Positions 1-5,954 of a stretch of DNA of 6,932 nt are shown here, one piece after another. Location: positions 1 to 6,932 of the forward strand of contig CATPCK010000028.1 of the NCBI GenBank assembly GCA_955652655.1, read 5' to 3'. A model generated the notes under the pieces. That model searched no databases and had not been told where the DNA came from. It saw only the letters and a program-made list of their open reading frames with translations. Position numbers and translations under genes: made by a program. Origin of the DNA: an uncultured Ktedonobacteraceae bacterium (lineage in GTDB: Bacteria > Chloroflexota > Ktedonobacteria > Ktedonobacterales > Ktedonobacteraceae). The first letter of the stretch is position 1; the number at the start of each line of letters is the position of its first letter.

Positions 1-141
1 GGTGTACTGCTGGGGGCATTTCTAGGGACTCGTCTGCTGACTCACTTGAGCAACAAAACGCTGCGCTTGATCTTCATCCCGGTGATGATACTTATTGCCC
101 TCGAAATGGTGCTGCGCGGGTTGGGTATTGCACCTATTTAG
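1..141 (+). CDS. TauE/SafE family membrane protein, C-terminal fragment
   Basis: The window opens inside an open frame (frame 1) that ends in TAG at 139-141, leaving 46 residues. They begin GVLLGAFLGTRL, continue through a basic turn (LSNKTLR), and finish with a hydrophobic helix and the tail LGIAPI. The Gly-rich GxxLGxxL segment, a short polar loop carrying 'LR', and one last transmembrane helix are the usual ending of TauE/SafE (formerly DUF81) proteins. These are inner-membrane permeases proposed to export sulfite, sulfonates or other organic anions. The start lies outside the window. The gene converges on the transporter permease to its right and is not part of that operon. The family call rests on a short tail, so the substrate is unknown. 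Confidence 0.72.
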   Translation, partial: GVLLGAFLGTRLLTHLSNKTLRLIFIPVMILIALEMVLRGLGIAPI

Positions 142-161
142 ACTACGTCGGCGAACAGGAG

Positions 162-218
162 GGTCTCTGCTGGCTACCTCCTGATTTCCATCAGAACTAT
201 CATTCGCCAGCAGAGTCC
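162..218. repeat. Inverted repeat between convergent genes, possible bidirectional terminator
   Basis: CTCTGCTGGC at 165-174 is matched perfectly in reverse complement by GCCAGCAGAG at 206-215. Across a T-T mismatch, GG (162-163) pairs with CC (217-218). The 31-base interior holds a second small hairpin, CTGAT (181-185) with ATCAG (190-194) around a TTCC loop. A competing pairing also exists between GGCGAA (150-155) and TTCGCC (203-208). The element sits where the TauE-like gene and the permease operon converge, so a shared terminator is the natural reading. Neither strand has a T tract after the stem, so it is not a canonical intrinsic terminator. It could be a Rho-dependent end, an RNA-stabilising hairpin or a dispersed repeat. 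The rest of the 142-262 gap shows nothing else recognisable. Confidence 0.45.
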
Positions 219-262
219 AAGCGTCCCCGCCCCTACGGGTACAAAGCCCCTTCTATTGAAAG

Positions 263-1609
263 CTACTCTGTTCTCAAGGCTACAATCGGGTCTAGCCTGG
301 CGGCACGCTGGGCCGGATAGAAGCCGAAGATGATACCCACAAGGGCGGCGACGCCGAAGGCTAACAATATCGACAGCGGGTCAAGCACAAAGGGGAAGCC
401 GTTGGTGCTTGACATCAGCACTGCCCCAATTGGACCAAGCAAAGCGCCGATAGCGCCGCCCAGTACGCTCAGAACCAGGGCCTCGATGAGGAATTGCGTC
501 ATGACATCGCGGGGGCGAGCTCCAACAGCGATGCGAATACCAATCTCACGCGTGCGCTCGGTAACCGAGACCAGCATGATATTCATGATGCCTATGCCAC
601 CCACTATGAGCGAGATTGCCGCTACGCTAACCAGCAAAATTGTCAGTGACTGGTTGGCAGACTGTACAGTCGAGAGCACCTGTGATAGGTTCTGGATGGT
701 AAAATCGTCCAGCAGGGGGTTCGTGATATTGTGGCGCTGCTCCAGCAACTGCTGCACCTCGTTCTGGACATTGTTTACGTTTGCCGAGTTATTCGCCGTC
801 AAGACAATGCTATTCACATACTGGCTGTGGTTTAGACGCTGCATAGCCGTGCTCAAAGGTATGAAAACGATGTCGTCGGCGTTCGCGCCAAAGCCAGTTG
901 ATCCCTTTGACGCAAGTGTGCCTACGACGGTAAAGGGCACATTACTGATGCGTACCTGCTGACCGACAGGATCGATGCCCGCCGAGAAGAGGTTGTCTAC
1001 CACTGTCTGCCCCAGGACAGCAACATTTTTGCCGCTTTGCTCGTCCGAGTCCGAGATGAAGCTGCCTTCCTGCATTGTCCAACTACCGATTTGCTGGTAA
1101 CCAGGATAAACGCCCTGGATGGAGGTCTGCCAGTTCTGGTTGCTGAAGATGATCTGCCCGTTGGCGTTTATTACGGGACTGGCAGCGGTCACACCCGGCT
1201 GCTGTGCGATAGCATCAGCATCGGCCTGCGTCAGCGACTGCAAAGTACCTCCGCCTTGTCTCACGTTGCCGGCGCTCCTGGCACTGCCAGGACGGATGGT
1301 CAATTGGAGAGGGTTCAGGGTAGAGAGACGCTGATTGATGCTCGCGGAATTTCCCTCGCTGATCGAGATCATCATGATGACCGCGCCTACTCCAATAATG
1401 ATGCCGAGTGAGGTAAGCAGAGACCGCAGGATATTAGCGCGCAGCGCTCGCGATGCACTCTTGAAGCCCATAAAGATCGCGGGCAATCCTCGCACGCGTC
1501 TGTATTGCCGTTTTCCTATAGCTAAGGGAAGCTGTGAAGACGGTGGTGGGTTGGCAGAATTTGACGAAGAGTTGTCAGATCTATCGATTTTAGACTTCAA
1601 AAAACTCAT
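263..1609 (-). CDS. MacB-like ABC transporter permease (FtsX/MacB_PCD family)
   Basis: This 448-residue protein has the MacB/FtsX permease plan: a first membrane helix near residues 65-84 (SLLTSLGIIIGVGAVIMM), an extracytoplasmic MacB_PCD-type domain of about 85-315, and three further helices near 321-348, 372-400 and 411-431. Conserved family blocks are visible: VTERTREIGIRIAVGAR at 349-365 and YPAQRAARLDPIVALR at 431-446. Family members of this type do not pass substrate through the membrane; they transmit ATP-driven movement to the outside domain. The ATP-binding domain, fused in E. coli MacB, is a separate gene here. About 50 residues of Ser/Asn/Pro-rich sequence precede the conserved region and are not typical. 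The ATG overlaps the ATPase stop (ATGA), and AAGGTGA at 1614-1620 is its Shine-Dalgarno, supporting coupled translation. It is the last gene of the operon, ending in TAG. Substrate unknown. Confidence 0.93.
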   Translation of the reverse strand: MSFLKSKIDRSDNSSSNSANPPPSSQLPLAIGKRQYRRVRGLPAIFMGFKSASRALRANILRSLLTSLGIIIGVGAVIMMISISEGNSASINQRLSTLNPLQLTIRPGSARSAGNVRQGGGTLQSLTQADADAIAQQPGVTAASPVINANGQIIFSNQNWQTSIQGVYPGYQQIGSWTMQEGSFISDSDEQSGKNVAVLGQTVVDNLFSAGIDPVGQQVRISNVPFTVVGTLASKGSTGFGANADDIVFIPLSTAMQRLNHSQYVNSIVLTANNSANVNNVQNEVQQLLEQRHNITNPLLDDFTIQNLSQVLSTVQSANQSLTILLVSVAAISLIVGGIGIMNIMLVSVTERTREIGIRIAVGARPRDVMTQFLIEALVLSVLGGAIGALLGPIGAVLMSSTNGFPFVLDPLSILLAFGVAALVGIIFGFYPAQRAARLDPIVALRTE

Positions 1610-2394
1610 GATGTCACCTTCGTTTCATTCAATCCCGGCTGTTGCGGCAAACGTTCCTGCGCCTGTAAAGGTGCGGGATTAGGGGCATCGTCGACCACTT
1701 TGCCATCGCGGAACTTGACCTGACGATGGCAGTAGTTCGCTATATCCGCCTCGTGCGTGACGAGCAAGATGGTGATGCCGCGAGCATTCAATTCTTGCAG
1801 GATTGCCATCACCTGTATGCTCGTATGGCTATCCAGGTTGCCTGTTGGCTCGTCGGCCAGCAACAACGATGGCCCTGTAACCAGCGCGCGAGCAATAGCT
1901 ACACGCTGTTGTTGCCCGCCGGAAAGTTCCATAGGCCGGTGCCGCGCTCGCGAGTGCAGCCCCACCATGGTCAGTGCCCACCAGGCTAGCTGGTGTCGCT
2001 CCTCTGCCGGTATATCTGAGTAAGCCAATGGCAGTTGCACATTCTCCAGCGCGGTCATCCATGGCAGCAGGTTGAAGCCTTGAAATACGAAACCTATCTT
2101 ATGGTTACGTATATCTGCCAGTTGATTGGTAGTCATCTGGCTCACTGGCATGCCGTCAAACAGGTAGCTTCCACTGGTTGGGCGGTCCAGGCAGCCGAGC
2201 AGGTTCATGAATGTCGATTTGCCAGAGCCTGATGGCCCCATCAGGGCTACAAAATCTCCACGCCTCACTTCCAGGTCGATACCGAGCAGTGCCGGTACAA
2301 TAGTACGCCCCAGGTAATAGTATTTCACCAGTTGACGCACGCTTATCAGGGGTGGTGCGCTTTTCGAAGCTCCTGGCTGGCTTTCATGTTCCAT
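1606..2394 (-). CDS. ABC transporter ATP-binding protein (MacB/LolD type)
   Basis: A complete 262-residue nucleotide-binding subunit. All motifs are intact: Walker A GPSGSGKST at 53-61, Q-loop Gln105 (VFQGFNLLPWMTALENV), signature LSGGQQQR at 157-164, Walker B LLLADEP at 177-183 with catalytic Glu182, D-loop NLDS, and switch His214 (VTHE). The LGCLDRPTSG and FNLLP wording is typical of the LolD/MacB/FtsE branch that works with FtsX-type permeases, which fits the next gene. It probably forms a homodimer on the cytoplasmic face. A Pro/Gln-rich tail of about 26 residues follows the conserved core, and its last codons carry the permease ribosome site. The start is fixed by a TAATG overlap with the adaptor stop and a strong GGAGGT 8 bases upstream. 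Confidence 0.95.
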   Translation of the reverse strand: MEHESQPGASKSAPPLISVRQLVKYYYLGRTIVPALLGIDLEVRRGDFVALMGPSGSGKSTFMNLLGCLDRPTSGSYLFDGMPVSQMTTNQLADIRNHKIGFVFQGFNLLPWMTALENVQLPLAYSDIPAEERHQLAWWALTMVGLHSRARHRPMELSGGQQQRVAIARALVTGPSLLLADEPTGNLDSHTSIQVMAILQELNARGITILLVTHEADIANYCHRQVKFRDGKVVDDAPNPAPLQAQERLPQQPGLNETKVTS

Positions 2395-3707
2395 TAGCCC
2401 CCACCTCCAAACGAGCGAATTCCAGGCCTGGTAAAGTTGCCTCCAGGACTGGTCTGGTTCCCTGAGAGGTTGGAGAAATTGCCGCCCGTCGCTCTTACCA
2501 CTACCTGGTCACCAGGCTGCAAGCCAGAGAGCACCTCGGTATTTGTGCCGTTCGTCAGTCCTGTAGTAATAACCACCGGTACCAGCTTCCCGTTTTTTAG
2601 TTCCAGTATGATCCGCTGATTGCTATTGCTCTGGGTTCCCCTCGCCGTTGACGAGCCGCTAAAGGCTGAGAACAATGTACTGCGGCTTATTGCCCCGGCT
2701 TGCACAGCCGTGTTAGGGAAGCTGAGCGCCGCGTTGCTGACCAATAGCGTTCCTATGCGTTCAGCCGTAGTGATGGTTGTCGTTGCAGTCATGCCAGGGT
2801 AGAGATACGTGCCATTCAGGCTGTGTGGATCTACCGTCAGGTGTACGGGATAGACCACCACGTTCCCGCTTGTCTGCCCAATCAAGTCAACAGATGTCAC
2901 GCTGGCGCGAAACGTCTGAGAAGGAAATGCTTCGACTGTGAACTGCGCTGGCTGTCCCACATGTACGTTGCCGATGTCGGCCTCGTTCACTAGAGCGTTG
3001 ATGTCCAACGCGCTTGTGTCGATCAGGGCTATGAATGGCGTCGTGGAGGAAGACGTACTGCCGCCAGATGCACTTGCAGACTGACCAACTTTACCACTGA
3101 TGGATGCTACGGTCGCGTTGGCAGGCGCTGTCAATATTGTAGCTGCCAGGTTGTCCTGGGCAGTTTTCAGCTGGTCCTGGGCGGTGAGCACATTATTGTT
3201 GTCAGTATCCAGCACAGTCTGCGCTGCGCCGTTGTTGACGGCATCATTGTAGGTTGTCTGGGCATTGGTGACGCTTTGTTGCGCCTGTGTCACAGCGTCC
3301 TGCAGGCTGCTTGACTTCAACGTTGCCAGCGTCTGACCCGCCTTCACTTGCTGGCCTACATGCACATTGATTGCATTGACCTGGCCAGCGACATTGAAGT
3401 TCATATCATACTCGGCATTAGCACTGATTGGTCCGCTGGCAGAGACCGTCAGCGAGATATTGCCGACGGTTGCAGCCTGCTGGGTATACTGCACAGGCGG
3501 CGTGCTGGTTCTCTGCATGTAAAATAACATACCGCCTCCACCGAGCAGCGCCAGGATTAATACCACTACCAGCGCAATTAACCAACGACGGCGCTGCCGT
3601 GATCTGGGTGGTACAGGGGGTAGCGATTCTACCTGTATATCTGCATCATCACTGATCAGCGGCTGCAGGTTCATTGGGGTAGAGCTCGCTTTTATTGTTT
3701 CCGACAT
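2394..3707 (-). CDS. MacA-like / HlyD-family efflux adaptor (membrane fusion protein)
   Basis: This 437-residue protein has a charged cytoplasmic tail (1-41, ending in an Arg cluster), one membrane anchor at about 42-63, and the adaptor domains in order. The first lipoyl half is at 103-132 (VAGQVNAINVHVGQQVKAGQTLATL), followed by a Gln/Ala/Asn-rich coiled-coil hairpin at about 133-190, the second lipoyl half near 190-212 (ILTAPANATVASISGKVGQ), a beta-barrel at about 232-315, and a membrane-proximal domain to about 408. Adaptors of this family sit outside the membrane and couple a MacB permease to a downstream partner. Ser/Thr/Gly-rich stretches at 209-223 and 341-363 and an Asn/Gly-rich tail are loosely conserved additions. 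The hairpin is short, suiting a cell without TolC. GGAGAA at 3715-3720 lies 7 bases before the ATG. Its stop overlaps the ATPase start by one base. Confidence 0.92.
   Translation of the reverse strand: MSETIKASSTPMNLQPLISDDADIQVESLPPVPPRSRQRRRWLIALVVVLILALLGGGGMLFYMQRTSTPPVQYTQQAATVGNISLTVSASGPISANAEYDMNFNVAGQVNAINVHVGQQVKAGQTLATLKSSSLQDAVTQAQQSVTNAQTTYNDAVNNGAAQTVLDTDNNNVLTAQDQLKTAQDNLAATILTAPANATVASISGKVGQSASASGGSTSSSTTPFIALIDTSALDINALVNEADIGNVHVGQPAQFTVEAFPSQTFRASVTSVDLIGQTSGNVVVYPVHLTVDPHSLNGTYLYPGMTATTTITTAERIGTLLVSNAALSFPNTAVQAGAISRSTLFSAFSGSSTARGTQSNSNQRIILELKNGKLVPVVITTGLTNGTNTEVLSGLQPGDQVVVRATGGNFSNLSGNQTSPGGNFTRPGIRSFGGGG
2403..2408 (-). promoter_or_regulatory. Ribosome binding site of the ATPase, inside the adaptor Gly tail
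   Basis: On the - strand the adaptor ends in codons for Phe-Gly-Gly-Gly-Gly and TAA, and those Gly codons spell GGAGGT (GGAGGTGGGGGC). The site lies 8 bases before the ATPase ATG in TAATG. The overlap means ribosomes finishing the adaptor can restart directly on the ATPase, which would keep subunit amounts matched. This is seen directly; coupling is inferred. Confidence 0.75.
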
Positions 3708-3785
3708 TCCTCAATTCTCCTAATAACAGCTTAGAATGGCAGGGGATTACCTTGGAGGGCACCCAATATTTCCCCTTTTTCGTTA

Positions 3786-4532
3786 TTACTGTCCCGTTGT
3801 GGTATTTGGCCTGTTTGGCAGACGTAACAGAATGAGCACCTGGCGGGCAGTGATGCCTCCGTGGTTGTCGGATGTTCCAACAACAGTGACTGCCTTGCCA
3901 GCCTGCAGATCTGCAGCAGTAGCGGTACTATCTGTCCTGATCTGTGTAGCGGAGGTCAGTTGCACCGTGTAATCCGCCCCACTTGTATCGTTTACCGTGA
4001 GCATATTCCCGTTGAGTTGCCCAACAGTGCCAACGAGATTCTGGCTGCTCGTTGTACCACCCTGTCCACCCGTAAAGTTACCCCGCCCGTTTCCCCCATT
4101 TGATCTTTGACGGGGGGTACATGATCGAATGCTTCCCGTTGACGACCTTGGAGTAAACGTTGAAGTCGACGAATTCCTGACCGTAACCTGTACTGCCGAG
4201 TAGGAGTTATCAGAGTTCTTAACGGCTCTTACCGCTACATTCATTCCTTCTTGCAGCCCGGCAGGCGTCAAGGTGGTCTCGCGCAGGAAGACAGTATTGC
4301 TTATATATGTCGCATGGATTTGCGTGCCTCGCGGACCAGCAATTAGCAGGGTCGTGCCGTTGATACCCTGGATAGTGCCAGTAGCCTGGGTAAAGCAACT
4401 GGTCGCAGTTGTAGTGGCTGTAGACGCGGTTACAGCGGCAGCGCTGGAACTCCCGCAGGCCGCGACGAAGGTGGTAAATAGTAAAAGTATTGTCCCGGCC
4501 AGAACCTGGCCGAGTATTTGCTTGACGCGCAT
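3786..4532 (-). CDS. DUF5666-type lipoprotein with two repeated beta-rich units
   Basis: From the chosen start the protein has 248 residues. It opens with a lipoprotein signal: MRVKQ, a hydrophobic core, then the lipobox FVAAC with Cys26 as the lipidation site, followed by a Ser/Ala/Thr-rich linker. Two similar units follow, about 52-119 (GTIQGINGTTLLIAG ... YSAVQVTV) and about 167-234 (GTVGQLNGNMLTVND ... GITARQVLIL). Each has the DUF5666 pattern: G-T-[IV]-x3-[NG]-G-x-x-[LI], a TxI or TxF strand, a 'L.[AE]G..V.V' strand, and a final strand. They are joined by a Ser/Arg then Gly/Asn-rich linker. Cys46 and Cys138 precede the two units. An ATG at 4553 would add 7 residues but has no ribosome site; its codons 2-5 contain the GAGGAG that serves ATG 4532. 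The gene leads the transporter operon, 78 bases before the adaptor. Molecular function is unknown; a surface accessory role is inference. Confidence 0.85.
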   Translation of the reverse strand: MRVKQILGQVLAGTILLLFTTFVAACGSSSAAAVTASTATTTATSCFTQATGTIQGINGTTLLIAGPRGTQIHATYISNTVFLRETTLTPAGLQEGMNVAVRAVKNSDNSYSAVQVTVRNSSTSTFTPRSSTGSIRSCTPRQRSNGGNGRGNFTGGQGGTTSSQNLVGTVGQLNGNMLTVNDTSGADYTVQLTSATQIRTDSTATAADLQAGKAVTVVGTSDNHGGITARQVLILLRLPNRPNTTTGQ

Positions 4533-4769
4533 AACGCTAGTGCTCCTCTTCATGTTGCATGCTTGAAGTCGCTCGATGAGACATCATTGTGTGACATAAA
4601 CAATAGGGATAAAGAAGTAGAGATTCATCCAGGCGATACCTCTGCTCATAGCATTTTCATGGTTATGATACCGATTGGCGATAGTGTAGCATGGGGGATA
4701 TAAAGCCTCTGTTAAATTTCGGGGGGGAATGACAAGAATTTGCAAAAGAATTGTAAGGAAAGCCTCAAG
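4533..4769 (-). promoter_or_regulatory. Control region ahead of the transporter operon
   Basis: This gap separates the kinase stop from the lipoprotein start and is the only long gap between the six - strand genes, so it probably holds the operon's own promoter. A weak candidate is an extended -10 on the - strand, TGC followed by TACACT (+ positions 4683-4691), with TTAACA too far upstream for a normal -35. TATCAT (4665-4670) is another -10-like hexamer without a -35 partner. Neither is convincing. Repeated motifs are present: GGCGATA at 4632-4638 and 4677-4683, GATACC at 4635-4640 and 4667-4672, and TAGCAT at 4649-4654 and 4687-4692. These could be regulator sites. A run of seven G lies at 4721-4727. 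Two stems near the kinase end are listed separately. Confidence 0.45.
4543..4548 (-). promoter_or_regulatory. Ribosome binding site deciding the lipoprotein start
   Basis: GAGGAG on the - strand lies 10 bases before ATG 4532. The alternative in-frame ATG at 4553 is itself upstream of this motif and is preceded by AAGCATGCAAC, with no purine-rich site. The short signal peptide from 4532 (Cys at 26) is also closer to normal lipoprotein length than the longer form (Cys at 33). Confidence 0.6.
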
Positions 4770-4779
4770 TTACAGAGGC
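4762..4779 (-). terminator. Weak stem-loop at the kinase stop
   Basis: On the - strand GCCTC (4779-4775) pairs with GAGGC (4766-4762) around an 8-base loop that contains the kinase TAA, followed by TTTCCTT. The 5-bp stem and broken T tract make this at best a weak intrinsic terminator. A competing partner, CAGAGGC, lies farther downstream (4711-4705), also followed by TTTATAT, and could form a 7-bp stem with the same first arm. Confidence 0.3.
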
Positions 4780-5954
4780 AGCACAACGGTAAAGGTGCTG
4801 CCTCTGTCGAGTACGCTCTCAACCTGCACCTGGCCACCGTGCTGCTGCACGATGGCAGCGACAATGGAGAGTCCAAGTCCCGCACCTCCCTTGTGACGAG
4901 CACGGGAGCAATCGACACGGTAGAAACGCTCAAATATATGAGCCTGCTTATCTGCATCAATGCCAATACCTGTGTCTGCGACGGTCACAACCGCTTGCTC
5001 TTCTTTCTGGTCGAGGGTTACAACAACTTCCCCGCCGGGATGGTTGTAATACATTCCATTTTCGACCAGGTTGCTAAATGCACGGGCGAGCAGTTGTCCA
5101 TTCCCATGCACCGTCACTTCTGCGCTATCGATGAGCCGCAGCGTGACTTGCTGCGCACCGGCCTGCTGCTTAAGATCACAAAGAACTTCCTCCAGCAGGG
5201 GAGCTAAGGCCACTTCACTGCGCACAAGCGGCTGTTCGCTTGTTGCCAGGATGAGCATATCTGCTATCAATCGCTCAAGTCGGGTGAGCGCCCGTTCCTG
5301 GGTAGCAACCATTGCGCGATAGTCATCCAGCCTGGCGTCTTTGTCTGCCGTCACTACTTCCAGGTTGGTGCGTAGTGAAGCCAGGGGTGTACGCAGTTCG
5401 TGAGCAACATCGGCAACAAAACGGTTCTGTTGCTCGAAGGTCTGTCCCAGGCGTTCAAGCATGGCATCAAAGGTATCTGCCAGCTCCTTGATCTCATCTT
5501 TGGGGCCTTCCAGTGCCAGGCGTGTATCGAGAGTGTTAGCGCTGATTTGCCTGGCTGCTGTGCTGACCCTACGTACCGGGCGCAGCGCTATACCCGCGAA
5601 CCAGTACGCCCCTGCCCCTCCCAGTACCGCGACCAGTCCCAGACCAACCAACGAGATGTTTCTCAGTTCGAAGATGAGGGCAAGCTCGAGTGGATTCGCC
5701 GGCCTTGTAGAGAGACAGACAAATGGTATGACGGAAAAACAAGCGGGCTGGGTGCGATGCTGAATGGTCACAGGGGGAAGGGTTTTATCCCTGATTATCC
5801 TATGAAAGGAACTGAAGGCTACCGAATTGATGAATAGCAACAGGCCAAAGCTTAAAACCAGCACCAGTGCACCGAACCAGAGCGCCAGTCGCAGTCGCAG
5901 TGGGAGTCGCCGCTTCTGCCATGATCGAAGATGTCGCAATTGGGGCATTTTCAT
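4770..5954 (-). CDS. Two-component sensor histidine kinase
   Basis: This 394-residue membrane kinase would autophosphorylate on His and pass the phosphate to the adjacent regulator. A basic N-terminus precedes membrane helix 1 (about 24-46). A short extracytoplasmic loop of about 48-93 follows, with Cys72 and Cys80, then helix 2 (about 95-121). The HAMP domain runs about 122-175 (ALRPVRRVSTAARQI). The HisKA H-box is VAHELRTPLASL with His185. The ATPase domain shows the N-box NLVENGMYYN (Asn295, Asn299), G1 DTGIGID at 327-333, F-box FERFYRVD at 341-348 and G2 GGAGLGLSI at 356-364. It ends TFTVVLPL, as full-length kinases do. The start ATG overlaps the regulator stop (TGATG), with GGAGGAG at 5960-5966 five bases upstream. 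Another ATG two codons in is less well placed. The signal is unknown; the loop is too small for a folded PAS or Cache domain. Confidence 0.95.
   Translation of the reverse strand: MKMPQLRHLRSWQKRRLPLRLRLALWFGALVLVLSFGLLLFINSVAFSSFHRIIRDKTLPPVTIQHRTQPACFSVIPFVCLSTRPANPLELALIFELRNISLVGLGLVAVLGGAGAYWFAGIALRPVRRVSTAARQISANTLDTRLALEGPKDEIKELADTFDAMLERLGQTFEQQNRFVADVAHELRTPLASLRTNLEVVTADKDARLDDYRAMVATQERALTRLERLIADMLILATSEQPLVRSEVALAPLLEEVLCDLKQQAGAQQVTLRLIDSAEVTVHGNGQLLARAFSNLVENGMYYNHPGGEVVVTLDQKEEQAVVTVADTGIGIDADKQAHIFERFYRVDCSRARHKGGAGLGLSIVAAIVQQHGGQVQVESVLDRGSTFTVVLPL

Noticed and set aside
330..962. Long open frame on the + strand (210 codons)
   Set aside because: It lies wholly antisense to the permease, whose protein has clear family blocks. 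The + strand product is Arg/Thr/Ser/Met-rich with no recognisable domain.
1037..1682. Overlapping + strand open frames of about 70-125 codons
   Set aside because: All are antisense to the permease and ATPase. They lack a convincing ribosome site and domain pattern and overlap each other in different frames.
3741..3780. AGGGGA ... TCCCCT stem followed by TTTTT on the + strand, between lipoprotein and adaptor
   Set aside because: It looks like a + strand terminator, but no + strand gene precedes it. The 24-base loop is long and on the - strand, which is transcribed, no T tract follows the stem.
4721..4727. Run of seven G, considered as a phase-variation tract
   Set aside because: It lies outside coding sequence and does not sit in a clear promoter spacer. 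A single run gives no evidence of variation.
4740..5207. Open frame of 155 codons on the + strand near the kinase end
   Set aside because: It is antisense to the kinase ATPase domain, whose N, G1, F and G2 boxes are intact. The + strand product resembles no known protein.
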